The position numbers were made by a program, and so were the translations under genes. DNA of 42,054 bases, from NCBI RefSeq assembly GCF_016424485.1, contig NZ_JAELUP010000052.1:1-42054 (forward strand). The letters run 5' to 3'. Shown here piece by piece: positions 1-8,666 of the stretch. This DNA is from Paenibacillus roseus. Lineage in GTDB: Bacteria; Bacillota; Bacilli; Paenibacillales; Paenibacillaceae. How positions within the stretch are numbered: the first letter of the stretch is position 1; every line of letters begins with the position of its first letter. The notes under the pieces are model-generated. The model was given only the letters and a program-made list of their open reading frames with translations, made no database searches and had not been told where the DNA came from.

Positions 1-35
1 TTAGTCCGATGGAATTCAGGACTAAGGCCGCCTAA

Positions 36-161
36 CTGATTTTTAATAAATTTACTGTCTACTTGACGGGGAGCAGTTCACATCGAACTGAGGTTCTTTT
101 GCTATTTATGAGGGCAAAACTAGGGTCTAGAACGTATAGATGTAACGAGAGAGAAGCTTAA
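36..161 (+). mobile_element. Possible transposase C-terminal remnant
   Basis: This open stretch lacks a start and ends in TAA. It translates to a peptide containing FNKFTVYLTGSSSH, which resembles from memory the C-terminal tail of IS4-like DDE transposases in bacilli. The reading frame is already closed by a stop at 33-35, so at most a decayed 3' end is present. It sits at the window edge, so the rest of the element, if any, lies outside. The family assignment is recollection and not a search result. Confidence 0.3.
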
Positions 162-253
162 ATTCCAATTCCCCTTTCTGTGTCTTAAGCTAAGGGAGTA
201 TTATATTTTTCACGGCTACATCAAGGCTTGTTTGCCCATGTAATGCTGCGAAA

Positions 254-300
254 GTTGAATAAAGTTCAACATATACCTACATGATGTTACATGATATACT
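254..300 (+). promoter_or_regulatory. Candidate promoter and operator of the AAA operon
   Basis: A -10-like TATACT lies at 295-300, 36 bases before the first start codon of the operon. Upstream is a perfect inverted repeat GTTGAA-N5-TTCAAC (254-270). Two direct copies of TACATGAT follow at 278-285 and 288-295, ten bases apart, so they face the same side of the helix. No good -35 hexamer is seen 17 bases upstream of the -10, which fits a regulated promoter. The operator role is inferred. Confidence 0.4.
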
Positions 301-336
301 AAAATAAACCAATAAAATATAGTTCTTGGAGGTACT

Positions 337-813
337 ATGCGTAGATCTATATTAGGACTAAGTACACGTATTGACACTAGTCTGGAGGTCGCTGCCAGAC
401 AGCAGGCTACAGTTCGTTTGGATGGGGTCGCATTAGAAAAAAGATTACGGTTAGTTCGCTCAAGTTCTTTTGTTGAGGAGATGACTAAGTTAGATGTAAG
501 TGGTACTGCTGCTACTAAAGAAAAGGTCCAGGAACTTATTAACAAAATAGCGATTGAATTTCCTGAATTAGCGGCAGACCAGCTTCCCTTAGGTATTGTA
601 AGTAAGTGTTACTTAGGTGACCCTTATGAGGTTCATTCGCTGGATGCAAGATTAGCGATTCTCGAACATTATAAGCGGGGAGAAATTGTGCCGAATGGCA
701 TGGAGAAGGCTAGAAAACTAGCTATGCATCCAGGGTATGCATACATAGAGGTATTTAAAGATAAGATTTGCGCAGTATCCAAATCTGGACAGGTATCTTT
801 TATTAAGGAGTAG
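337..813 (+). CDS. Hypothetical protein, first gene of AAA operon
   Basis: This 158-residue protein is not recognised. The ATG is preceded by a GGAGG (328-332) four bases away. The N-terminal half (about 1-80) is predicted to be polar and helical. The C-terminal half (about 90-158) is more globular, with a run containing YLGDPYEVHSLD, a conserved-looking HYKRGE and PGYAYIEVF followed by hydrophobic strands, and ends in SFIKE. There is no signal peptide or membrane segment, so it is probably cytoplasmic. It is the first gene of a tightly packed five-gene set and ends eight bases before the coiled-coil membrane gene. It may be a partner or cargo of the AAA ATPase encoded last; that is inference from position only. 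Confidence 0.75.
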   Translation: MRRSILGLSTRIDTSLEVAARQQATVRLDGVALEKRLRLVRSSSFVEEMTKLDVSGTAATKEKVQELINKIAIEFPELAADQLPLGIVSKCYLGDPYEVHSLDARLAILEHYKRGEIVPNGMEKARKLAMHPGYAYIEVFKDKICAVSKSGQVSFIKE

Positions 814-820
814 ATGAGAA

Positions 821-2518
821 ATGTCGGAAAGAACAATCTCAACGGCTAACTTGAATCGAATTGAAAATTCATTGAGTTCAATTAACAACAATATTACGGT
901 TATACATAATCAAGTTGCAACAGTTGAACAACAATTGGAAAGTACACAGAGTGATCTCGAACTGCTTGCAGTAGAGTTTCGTGAATATGTTCGGCAAGAT
1001 GCTTTGGTTAAAAACGTACAATTGGCTGAAACTAGGTTAGTTAAGGTAAGGCAAGAGCTTGAAAACAAATACGGCCACTATGAGGATGTTCGACGGAAAG
1101 CTCTTGGAATCTTGCAAGCAGTTGACAGTAGCCTGGTGCGTAAGAGTACAATCGAGAGTGCATCTGAAGAGCAACTATTAGCTGCCCCAAGATATTGGCT
1201 TGCGCCATGTCTAATTGCTCTCTCTGCTTGGCTAAGTGACAACAAGGAACTAGCCGAGAAGGCGGTAATAGAGGCATTGCGAAGAGATGATGAGAAGACT
1301 TCTTTGTTTTTTGCATTAGTTACACGCCGTGGTGGACGATATCAGTCAAGTCGTGCTTGGCTGGAAAGATATTTGGGGCAGCAGGACCCCACTGAATTAA
1401 AAAGGGAAATTGTTGTTTTGATTGATAGTTTTTCAAATGGGATTTTTGGCCCGGAAGCTCGAGCAAAATGCGGTTTGTTGGTTAAAACCTGGTTGGAAGA
1501 GCTATCTCAAAAAGCAGGTTTTATAGAATTACAGAGAGATAAATGGAAGCAGGCGCTCTTATCACGTAAGGAAACGCTTAGTCCTGCACAATTTCCCCAT
1601 TTGCAAAGATATAGTCCAACTTGGCCACAGCTTCAGGAAGTGCTTGAGGGTGCGAAGTTGCATGATATTGTATTTCAATATTTTAATTTTATACTTACAC
1701 AAGAAATTGTTCCTTCTAAAAATTTGGCTTTTGCAGTAGACCAGTTGCTCGACATTTTAGTTAGCGAGTTTGATGAAGATGAGCTTCCATTGCGCAGAGA
1801 AGAAAGATTAAATGAACTTATTATAAAACAAGATGGAGATAAGAACTTGGCCCAAAATCTGTTCGTAAATGAAAAGATTTTGGAGGAGAGATTTGATTTT
1901 ACTCAGTTATTAACTAATTTTTCGATGTATCCAGCCGAATCAAATGCTTCTATTGCTACTCAAAAGCTCGCAATAGCACTTTCAAAAGAATGGATTAACC
2001 ATGCACATCATGATTTGACTGCCGAGAATCGAAATGCAGTACCTGTTAATGTTGAAATTACATTAGAAGATTGGACGGGAAGTTCCAGGGACGGCAGCAA
2101 TGAAGGAGAATTGATTACAAGCTTAAAGCAACATATTCAATTGACAAAAGAGGATGCTTTACTTAGAAATAAACTGGGTTTTAGACATTGGTTATCCTTA
2201 ACTGCTGGTATTGTTTTTTTCGTATTTGGTATAAGCACAATAGTTTTGTTGATTGTTTCAGCACTCTGTTTTTTGGTTTTCTTCAATGGGATGCGTAACG
2301 TAAAGAAGAATGTTAGTATTATCGAACAAAATTATGACGAGCTGCTCGAAAATCATCAACAGATTTTAGTTGCAGTGTTGAGTGATATCGTGGATTATCG
2401 TCGTGAATATGAAATTGAAGATGCAAATGCAAGTAAATTAGATGATTTGCTTGATCAGATTACACCAGAGCAGTATACGTACTCGACTCACGATACTGCC
2501 AGAGCTGTTATTTCGTAG
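821..2518 (+). CDS. Coiled-coil and TPR-like membrane-anchored protein
   Basis: The protein has 565 residues and no recognised family name. Residues 1-85 read as an amphipathic coiled coil rich in N, Q, E and V. Residues 121-190 resemble TPR-like helical hairpins (LSDNKELAEKAVIEALRR, then a second A-x4-YLG pattern). A mostly helical middle follows. Residues about 457-488 are strongly hydrophobic and long enough for one long or two closely spaced membrane helices. A charged cytoplasmic tail (490-565) with another heptad-like stretch ends the protein. There is no P-loop and no signal peptide. The start follows AAGGAG at 805-810. Its likely role is a membrane platform or adaptor for the AAA ATPase downstream, inferred from architecture and operon position. 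Confidence 0.8.
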   Translation: MSERTISTANLNRIENSLSSINNNITVIHNQVATVEQQLESTQSDLELLAVEFREYVRQDALVKNVQLAETRLVKVRQELENKYGHYEDVRRKALGILQAVDSSLVRKSTIESASEEQLLAAPRYWLAPCLIALSAWLSDNKELAEKAVIEALRRDDEKTSLFFALVTRRGGRYQSSRAWLERYLGQQDPTELKREIVVLIDSFSNGIFGPEARAKCGLLVKTWLEELSQKAGFIELQRDKWKQALLSRKETLSPAQFPHLQRYSPTWPQLQEVLEGAKLHDIVFQYFNFILTQEIVPSKNLAFAVDQLLDILVSEFDEDELPLRREERLNELIIKQDGDKNLAQNLFVNEKILEERFDFTQLLTNFSMYPAESNASIATQKLAIALSKEWINHAHHDLTAENRNAVPVNVEITLEDWTGSSRDGSNEGELITSLKQHIQLTKEDALLRNKLGFRHWLSLTAGIVFFVFGISTIVLLIVSALCFLVFFNGMRNVKKNVSIIEQNYDELLENHQQILVAVLSDIVDYRREYEIEDANASKLDDLLDQITPEQYTYSTHDTARAVIS

Positions 2519-2539
2519 AATTAATAGGAGGAATGTTTG

Positions 2540-2731
2540 ATGTTAAATAGAAGCAGGCCAGTCTTTCAAGAAACTTTGACACAACCATCTCAAATGCAAG
2601 AGAAGCTAGATTCGAAAATTGATGAATTGCAGCGGCAAACTGTAAATCAATCGTTAGCGGAAAACTTCCCGGCATGGGATTTAAATCCTCCAGCTGTACT
2701 TGTTCGTAGACGGAGCTCAAAAATACTATGA
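2540..2731 (+). CDS. Small 63-residue protein of AAA operon
   Basis: This is a short polar protein. The ATG at 2540 is chosen because GGAGG (2527-2531) lies eight bases upstream; the TTG just before it is less well placed. Residues 10-40 form a Q/E/K-rich helix. The C-terminus holds a distinctive FPAWDLNPPAVLVRRRSS segment that looks like a linear docking motif or a short beta hook. Its TGA overlaps the next ATG (ATGA), so translation of the two is probably coupled, which supports it as a real gene. No family is recognised. An adaptor that tethers neighbouring operon proteins is one possibility. Confidence 0.65.
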   Translation: MLNRSRPVFQETLTQPSQMQEKLDSKIDELQRQTVNQSLAENFPAWDLNPPAVLVRRRSSKIL

Positions 2732-3261
2732 ATCCTCCAACCTATTATTCCGAATGGACGCAGCTTTTTCATCAATTGAAAAGCCATGGTCAGGAAGATG
2801 AGAAGATCATTTCTATTCTAGAAAAAGGAAGCTTGGAATGGACGTCTGGTGTAGCAGATAAAATTTTGAATTGTACCTATGAGGTAATTGAATTCAAATT
2901 GAAAAATACAACACATTTATTCCAGCAGGAATTAGACCGTTCTAATGGCGAGGAAACTGCAATTATTTCAGCGATTATAAATGCACGTTACCGTTTTGAC
3001 TTGATTTATCGTATAGGCCGATTATCTATTTTTCCTGAAGAAGTCAAGGAATCTTTAATACATGTAGTGAATAAATATGTCGGAGATTCGCAGGAAGCCT
3101 TATTAGAGAGCGCAAAGCGTGATAGAACGGGGCAACTCGCTTATACAATTAGATATAACAGCCTGATACAGCAGCAAGCACAATCTCAAGCAGCGGCTGC
3201 TCATGAGCCGATCGAGCGTAGAGATGATCAATTTAAGACTAGAAGAAGGGTGCTATTTTAA
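2728..3261 (+). CDS. All-helical hypothetical protein of AAA operon
   Basis: The protein has 177 residues and is predicted to be almost entirely alpha-helical. It has no membrane segment and no catalytic motif that I can name. The last ~25 residues are low complexity (Q/A-rich) and finish with a basic tail, RRRVLF. It starts by a four-base ATGA overlap with the 63-residue gene and ends directly against the ATPase start (TAA then ATG with no gap). This is the tightest coupling in the operon. The arrangement suggests a stoichiometric partner or substrate of the ATPase, but function is unknown. Confidence 0.75.
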   Translation: MNPPTYYSEWTQLFHQLKSHGQEDEKIISILEKGSLEWTSGVADKILNCTYEVIEFKLKNTTHLFQQELDRSNGEETAIISAIINARYRFDLIYRIGRLSIFPEEVKESLIHVVNKYVGDSQEALLESAKRDRTGQLAYTIRYNSLIQQQAQSQAAAAHEPIERRDDQFKTRRRVLF

Positions 3262-4815
3262 ATGAGTGATTTGCAAACATGCATGAAAACCATGGAGCAG
3301 TACTTAAAGGCGAGAATTCCCTTTATTTCTATACGTACTGCGGAACGCTCGCGTGCGCTTAGCTTTATAGCTCAATTATCAACAAAATTGAATTTAAATA
3401 TAGGCTACCATACGTTATCTCAGGGAATGAGAGATATATCCACAAACCGGATGCTGAATGAGGATCGTTCAGTTATTGGTGGATTGGATTATGCGACGCA
3501 AAAAATCGGTCAGTTGCAAAACCAAACCTTTGTTTTTACAGAAGTTCAAGAGCTTGAAGATGACACTAGAATGGCAAGGCAGTTGCAAGACGCAGTAATG
3601 CTTGCTACAGAGACTGGAGGGGCTATTGTTGTAATTACAAATAACCCTATCTGGGGGCCGCTCCAACGCCTTGGTATGTCAATCGCCCTTTCCCAACCTA
3701 ATGAAGATGAAATGCTGTTGATTATTAGGGACCAAATTCACCCCTATAGAAGCGAAATGCTTATTGAGTGGGGAGATTCGGAGGAGAGGCAAGCGGCAGC
3801 TATACTTGCAGGCATAAGTCAAATCGAAGCCGAGAATGTAATTGCGACTTTGTTGGCTAACGGAAGTATTATGAATGAGAACTTAAAGGAATTAATGCAC
3901 GCTAAAGATAAAATTTTTGCTGATATTTCTGGAATTGAGCGTGTGGTTGTCAGAGAAGATTATCAAATTGGCGGACTAGATGGGCTCAAATTATGGCTTG
4001 AAGCTAACCGTCAGCTATTGACTGCAGACTTGCGTGAACGAGGCATCCGTCCGCCTAGAGGGGTTCTATTGGTAGGAGTTCCAGGTTGTGGGAAGTCTTT
4101 ATCCGCTAAAGCTATTGCTTCCTTATGGAACTTGCCGTTATATCGTTTGGATTTATCTACTATACATGGACAATATTTAGGACAAAGTGAAAACCGCTTA
4201 AAAGAGGCTTTATCTACAGCTGATCATGTAGCGCCATGCGTATTATGGATTGATGAAATTGAGAAGGGGCTGGCTGGAGCCATTGGCGGAGGAGATGGGG
4301 GCACATCCACTCGTCTAGTAGGTCAATTTCTTTATTGGCTGCAGGAAAGCCTTGCCCGTGTTTTTGTGGTTGCAACTGCCAATGATGTATCCAAGCTGCC
4401 CCCAGAACTGTTGCGTAGAGGTCGTTTTGATGAATTGTTCTTTGTAGATTTGCCAACAGAGAGTGAACGTGAAGAAATAATAAAAATTTATATTGAAAAA
4501 GGATTGAAGCGAACGATATCACATGAGCTGCTACAGTCTCTGGTGAAAATATCAGAAGGCTTTGCAGGAGCGGATCTGGAAGCTGCTGTTCGAGATGTCG
4601 TGAAGCAAGCATTTGTAAAGGGCGACAATTCAATTACAGATGAAACGTTCATTAACTTTTTTAAAAATGTTGTACCCTTATCTCAAACAAGTCCTGAACA
4701 AATTGAGTCGATTCGCACTTGGGGGAAAGAAAGAGCTGTACCTGCAGGTAAGATAAATGAAGAACAAACCGTTCATGGTGTTCAGCGGTTAAGCGGTCGA
4801 AAAGTAATGGTATAA
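3262..4815 (+). CDS. Ycf46-type AAA family ATPase
   Basis: The protein has 517 residues in two parts. Residues 1-210 form a degenerate RecA-like domain ([12 protein letters not shown] near 15-26, a Walker-B-like [10 protein letters not shown] near 90-99, and VITNNP) with no intact P-loop. This is the pattern of the Ycf46/Slr0374 family. Residues 230-480 are a classical AAA module: Walker A GVPGCGKS at 272-279, Walker [10 protein letters not shown] at 326-334, sensor 1 ATAND at 371-375, arginine fingers in LLRRGRFDE at 383-391, and a helical lid with the [12 protein letters not shown] signature near 432-443. A remodelling or unfolding activity is expected for the fold. No protease zinc motif (HExxH) is present, so it is not FtsH. 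It is the last gene of the operon and is followed by a strong terminator. Family placement is confident; the cellular role is unknown. Confidence 0.9.
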   Translation: MSDLQTCMKTMEQYLKARIPFISIRTAERSRALSFIAQLSTKLNLNIGYHTLSQGMRDISTNRMLNEDRSVIGGLDYATQKIGQLQNQTFVFTEVQELEDDTRMARQLQDAVMLATETGGAIVVITNNPIWGPLQRLGMSIALSQPNEDEMLLIIRDQIHPYRSEMLIEWGDSEERQAAAILAGISQIEAENVIATLLANGSIMNENLKELMHAKDKIFADISGIERVVVREDYQIGGLDGLKLWLEANRQLLTADLRERGIRPPRGVLLVGVPGCGKSLSAKAIASLWNLPLYRLDLSTIHGQYLGQSENRLKEALSTADHVAPCVLWIDEIEKGLAGAIGGGDGGTSTRLVGQFLYWLQESLARVFVVATANDVSKLPPELLRRGRFDELFFVDLPTESEREEIIKIYIEKGLKRTISHELLQSLVKISEGFAGADLEAAVRDVVKQAFVKGDNSITDETFINFFKNVVPLSQTSPEQIESIRTWGKERAVPAGKINEEQTVHGVQRLSGRKVMV

Positions 4816-4862
4816 GAATCGGTTAAGCTTCTACACGGCGACCAGTAAGAAAAAAACTATTA

Positions 4863-4909
4863 AACAAGCTGACGTCAGGACTGTGCTGATGTCAGCTTGT
4901 TATCTTTCT
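4863..4909 (+). terminator. Intrinsic terminator of AAA operon
   Basis: The inverted repeat AACAAGCTGACGTCA / TGATGTCAGCTTGTT spans 4863-4901 with one G-U pair and a short loop, and is followed by ATCTTTCTTT. It ends the five-gene operon. Confidence 0.8.
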
Positions 4910-4948
4910 TTGCGGACGAAAATTCATCATCGCCGTGTATCAAAAAAC

Positions 4949-4977
4949 TTGACACAGCCAAAGGCGGAAGGTACATT
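4949..4977 (+). promoter_or_regulatory. Promoter of GntR/LacI-type regulator
   Basis: TTGACA at 4949-4954 and TACATT at 4972-4977 are separated by exactly 17 bases, about 35 bases before the regulator start. This is a good sigma-A match. Confidence 0.6.
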
Positions 4978-5011
4978 GAAATATAAGATCAGATGAGGGG
5001 ATTGTAGCTCC

Positions 5012-6106
5012 GTGGCGAAGTATGCTGTTATAAAGGAAGATATCCAGCGAAGGCTGTTAAATGGGGAATGGGCTGAAGGCTACAGACTGCCATCCAGTCG
5101 AGAGTTCGCACTATATTATGATTCTAGCGTGAATACAATTGAAAAGGCTATCAAAGAATTAGCGGAGGAAGGCTGGCTTATTCGGGATAGCCGCAGAGGA
5201 ACCTTCATGAATAAAGGGAAGCAGTCTTTGCAAGTGGGAACGCGTCTTGTGGCTGCTTTTGTTTTCGGTATTGATAATCCAGTATGGGCGACTGCGTTGA
5301 GAGGCGTTGAAGATGTCCTGTTTTTAAAGGGATATAATTTGTTAAGTTCAAGCGATGATCGCAATCTGCAAAAGCTGGAGTCGCTTGTAAGAAGTGCGGT
5401 GGAGAGAAAAGTAGAAGGGGTTATTTTAAGCCCATTTATGAGCCAAGGACACGAAGAAATTAATGATCGAATTTTCTCTTTGCTCGAGCATAATGGAATT
5501 AAACATGTAAGTCTGGATCGCATGGTGTACAACACGGATATTCCATATGTAACAAGCGATAATATTGCGGGTGCTTATAACTTGACCAAGATGTTGATTG
5601 AGCGCGGGCATCGCCGCATATTATTTATTAAAAATTCGAATATAAGTACGGTGAATGAGCGGCTTTTGGGATTTAAACAGGCGATTTTAGACTCTAACCT
5701 GGAATACAACGATGAATTTGAAGTCTTTATTCCAACCCAATATGAAGATTTTACCGATGAATTTGATAGATACTGTGAATTTTTAAGAAAAAAAATGAAA
5801 GAGATGAGGTTCACGGCCGTATTTACCGCGAATGATCAAATTGCCGAAGCTGCTCTTCGTTCTTTCGAAAATTTGAATTATCGGATACCTGAAGATGTAT
5901 CACTGGTAACGTATGATGCCGAGAATTTAAACCGTATTCATAAAGTAAATGTAACAGGGGTTAATCAACCCTTTTATGAAATGGGACAATGTGCCGCTAG
6001 ACTGTTGCTGAATTTGATAGATAGCACTGAGGAACAATATTCTTATGGTCAAGTGTGCAACTCTAAAATATACATAGGGGATTCTGTTCACTCGATTCCA
6101 ACCTGA
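5012..6106 (+). CDS. GntR-family regulator with LacI-type sugar-sensing domain
   Basis: The protein has 364 residues. Residues 1-70 are a GntR winged helix (KEDIQRRLLNGEWAEGYRLPS, then LYYDSSVNTIEKAIKELAEEGW and RRGTF). Residues 75-364 are a periplasmic-binding-protein-like sensor of the LacI type (VEGVILSPF, VSLDRM, YVTSDNIAGAYNLTKMLIERGHRRILFI, VFTANDQIAE, VSLVTYD). This is the AraR architecture known from bacilli, which controls sugar operons by effector-relieved repression. The GTG start has GAGGGG (4995-5000) upstream. The GH95-like gene follows in the same direction after a regulated promoter region, so it is the likely target. Which sugar is bound cannot be read from the sequence. Confidence 0.88.
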   Translation: MAKYAVIKEDIQRRLLNGEWAEGYRLPSSREFALYYDSSVNTIEKAIKELAEEGWLIRDSRRGTFMNKGKQSLQVGTRLVAAFVFGIDNPVWATALRGVEDVLFLKGYNLLSSSDDRNLQKLESLVRSAVERKVEGVILSPFMSQGHEEINDRIFSLLEHNGIKHVSLDRMVYNTDIPYVTSDNIAGAYNLTKMLIERGHRRILFIKNSNISTVNERLLGFKQAILDSNLEYNDEFEVFIPTQYEDFTDEFDRYCEFLRKKMKEMRFTAVFTANDQIAEAALRSFENLNYRIPEDVSLVTYDAENLNRIHKVNVTGVNQPFYEMGQCAARLLLNLIDSTEEQYSYGQVCNSKIYIGDSVHSIPT

Positions 6107-6161
6107 ATGCACTCCAAGCGTTGAGGAGAATGTTGCTTTTACCTGTCTAAGGATGGCAAAG

Positions 6162-6190
6162 AATGTTTGCACTTGCGTACATTTTAATGT
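6162..6190. promoter_or_regulatory. Palindromic operator candidate upstream of glycosidase gene
   Basis: AATGT (6162-6166) and ACATT (6179-6183) form an inverted repeat, and ACATT-TT-AATGT (6179-6190) is a second overlapping one. It lies between the GntR/LacI-type regulator and its probable target, so it could be the regulator's binding site. This is inference. Confidence 0.3.
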
Positions 6191-6259
6191 GAAAATATTA
6201 AGGTTTATTGGATTTTTGTATTATAAATTTTGAAAAAAATCGACTTTTTTAATAATACA

Positions 6260-6289
6260 TTGACACAGATGTTCAATAAATTGTATTGT
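6260..6289 (+). promoter_or_regulatory. Promoter of GH95-like gene
   Basis: TTGACA (6260-6265) is followed 18 bases later by TATTGT (6284-6289). The transcription start would fall inside the adjoining cre-like site. Confidence 0.5.
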
Positions 6290-6293
6290 GTAT

Positions 6294-6307
6294 TGTAAGC
6301 GGAAACA
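6294..6307. promoter_or_regulatory. Catabolite-responsive element (cre)
   Basis: TGTAAGCGGAAACA matches the CcpA consensus TGWAANCGNTNWCA at all but one position. It lies just downstream of the -10, where CcpA binding represses. It indicates glucose repression of the GH95-like gene. Confidence 0.65.
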
Positions 6308-6387
6308 TTTGAAAATCGTTCTGCAATCCTATTGCTTATTATTAGACAGACATACATTCGAACTTTCAAAATTGGTGGTGTTAGGGT

Positions 6388-8544
6388 ATGGAAGCTGTGG
6401 AATGGAAAAAGAGATTGGATAAGTATAAGGGGGTCTTCACAGAACCACCGAAAATAGTCCCTACGGACAAAGTTGTCGATGGCCCGGTAATTGGAAACGG
6501 CGATCTCGGTGTTACCACTAGCGGAAATCCTGAGCATCAGCGTCTATGGATATCCAAAACGGATTTTTGGAAAGCGAAGCTGATGTATCCAAATGGAGGC
6601 CCGTGCTTGCTAGGCGGAATCGATATTCATATCCCCGATCTGGCCAATGCTTCATATTACAGCGAGCAGCGGCTGAATGAAGCTAATGTCGTGTCGACAT
6701 TTCATGGAGCCGCAGCGTCAGTCACCATGACCTCCTGGGTCCCCGCAACAGAAAATGCGTTAATCGTGGAGTTGAGCTGCGAAAAACAAGCGGTTTCGGT
6801 GAAGCTGGACTTGTGGGTGCATCAAGGGAATGAATCGACAACCGAGCATGGGCAATATGGCGACGTTGCATGGGCAACACGTAAATTTACCGGTCAGGAT
6901 ATCGAATGGCCAACTGAAGGTGTTATTGCTATGAGCTGTTCCGCGGGCAGCCATTTGTTTGAACTGCAACCGGGAACCAAACAATATATCGTTGCCTATG
7001 TAGCGACGAATCATGAAGAGGAAAACGATATACAAGAGTCAGTTGGGAAAGTAGAACGAACCGATGAGAACCGGATAGAGTCATTGCGTTTGGAGCATGT
7101 CCAATGGTGGAGTCAGTTCTGGGCAAAGTCTTCCATAGAAATCGGGGATGAACTGCTGGAGAAATTCTGGTATGGTTCCCATTACATCATGGCTTGCTGT
7201 AGCCGCAACAAGAAATTTGCTCCAGGCTTATTCGGCAATTGGATCACGACGGATACCCCTGCTTGGGCGGGCGATTACCACCTGAATTATAATTACCAGG
7301 CCCCATGGTGGGGAGTCTATTCATCCAACCACGTTGAATTGAGCGAACCGTATGATACACCGCTGATCGAGTATATGTCGAACGGCCGCCGGTATGCGGA
7401 TGAATATTTGGGTCGCAAAGGACTCTATTACGATGTCGGTATTGGCCCGAAAGGTTTGCCTACTGCATTGTGTACGACGCCGTACGAGAACGGCCATATG
7501 TTTTTGGGGCAAAAAAGCAACACAGCTCTGAGTACAGTCAATATGTTGATGCGGTTTTACTATACGTATGATCTAGAGTATGCCGGTTTTGTGTATCCAT
7601 TTTTGACTGAGGTTGCTGATTTTTGGGAGGATTATCTGACTTTCGAAGAGGGCCGTTACGTGATTTACCGCGATTCTATTCATGAAGTCGGAACCTATAC
7701 GGAGTCGCACAGCGATGATAATTGGGACCGCGGCATGGAGGATATGAACCCTATCCTTTCATTAGCGCTTATCCGGTTGTTATTTAAAGGGCTGCTGGAA
7801 ATTTCGGAACACTTAAATCTCGATGCGAATCGCCGCGAGAAGTGGAGCCATATCGTACAGCATATTAGCGCCTATCCGACGTTTGAACGTGAGGGGAAAA
7901 CGATATTCCGGTTAACCGAGCAGGGGACTGAATGGTGGGAGGATAATACGTTAGCAATTCAGCACATATGGCCTGCTGGCGGGATTGGCCTTGATTCAGA
8001 TCCAAAGCTTCTCGAGATTGCCAAGGATACCATTACGGTTATTAATCGCTGGACAGATTATAACGGATTCCCAACCATATTTACCGCTGCGGCACGCGTC
8101 GGTTATGACCCTGAGATTATTTTGCGCCAGCTTCGCCACCAGTGTTTGGAGCATAGCTTCCCGAACCTGTTCATCTTCTTCGGTGGAGGCGGCATTGAGT
8201 GCTGTAGCGGCGTGCCTTCGGCCATTAACGAAATGCTGCTGCAAAGTCATGAGCAGGCAATCCGATTGTTCCCTGTCTGGCCACAGGACAAAGATGCCAG
8301 CTTTAAGGACTTAAGAGCGGTTGGAGCCTTCGTTGTATCAAGCAAGCTAGCGGATGAGAACATCACGCATGTTGATATTAAAAGCGAGAAGGGCAAAACT
8401 TGCCGCATCTTCAATCCATGGCCGAACAAAGAATTCTCTATCGTAGAAGTAGATGGTGATCAACGAACGCCAATTGAATGGCAGTTGTCGGCGAACGTCA
8501 TCTCTTTTGAAACACAAGCCGGCAAGACTTATACGCTTCAGTGA
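6388..8544 (+). CDS. GH95-like glycoside hydrolase (alpha-L-fucosidase/galactosidase type)
   Basis: The protein has 718 residues with no signal peptide, so it is probably cytoplasmic. The N-terminal beta domain carries VIGNGDLGV (34-42), the position where GH95 enzymes have PIGNGRLGA. The (alpha/alpha)6-barrel region begins near 245 and contains GDYHLNYNYQAPWW (295-308), equivalent to the GH95 IN-x-NxQMNYWP segment with its N-x-N pair (N300, N302). The C-terminal part has INEMLLQSHEQAIRLFPVWP (613-632), equivalent to AEMLLQSHxGxIxLLPALP. GH95 enzymes cleave alpha-1,2-fucosyl or alpha-galactosyl linkages. This one departs from the usual D-x-NFG region (it has GGGIECCSG near 600-608), so it may be a related family with another specificity. 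No transporter is adjacent. Start: ATG after GGTGGTG. Confidence 0.75.
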   Translation: MEAVEWKKRLDKYKGVFTEPPKIVPTDKVVDGPVIGNGDLGVTTSGNPEHQRLWISKTDFWKAKLMYPNGGPCLLGGIDIHIPDLANASYYSEQRLNEANVVSTFHGAAASVTMTSWVPATENALIVELSCEKQAVSVKLDLWVHQGNESTTEHGQYGDVAWATRKFTGQDIEWPTEGVIAMSCSAGSHLFELQPGTKQYIVAYVATNHEEENDIQESVGKVERTDENRIESLRLEHVQWWSQFWAKSSIEIGDELLEKFWYGSHYIMACCSRNKKFAPGLFGNWITTDTPAWAGDYHLNYNYQAPWWGVYSSNHVELSEPYDTPLIEYMSNGRRYADEYLGRKGLYYDVGIGPKGLPTALCTTPYENGHMFLGQKSNTALSTVNMLMRFYYTYDLEYAGFVYPFLTEVADFWEDYLTFEEGRYVIYRDSIHEVGTYTESHSDDNWDRGMEDMNPILSLALIRLLFKGLLEISEHLNLDANRREKWSHIVQHISAYPTFEREGKTIFRLTEQGTEWWEDNTLAIQHIWPAGGIGLDSDPKLLEIAKDTITVINRWTDYNGFPTIFTAAARVGYDPEIILRQLRHQCLEHSFPNLFIFFGGGGIECCSGVPSAINEMLLQSHEQAIRLFPVWPQDKDASFKDLRAVGAFVVSSKLADENITHVDIKSEKGKTCRIFNPWPNKEFSIVEVDGDQRTPIEWQLSANVISFETQAGKTYTLQ

Positions 8545-8666
8545 CATTTGCAGGTCAACGACTAAGCGCCGTGACTTAATTTTTCCAAGATAAACAGGTG
8601 AATGTGCGAGGTTTTATTTTATAACAGTTGTATATACAAGTGTAGAGCAGTGAAGTTGATTATAAA

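Noticed and set aside
3262..4815. FtsH-type protease
   Set aside because: The AAA module is similar, but there are no N-terminal membrane segments and no HExxH zinc motif.
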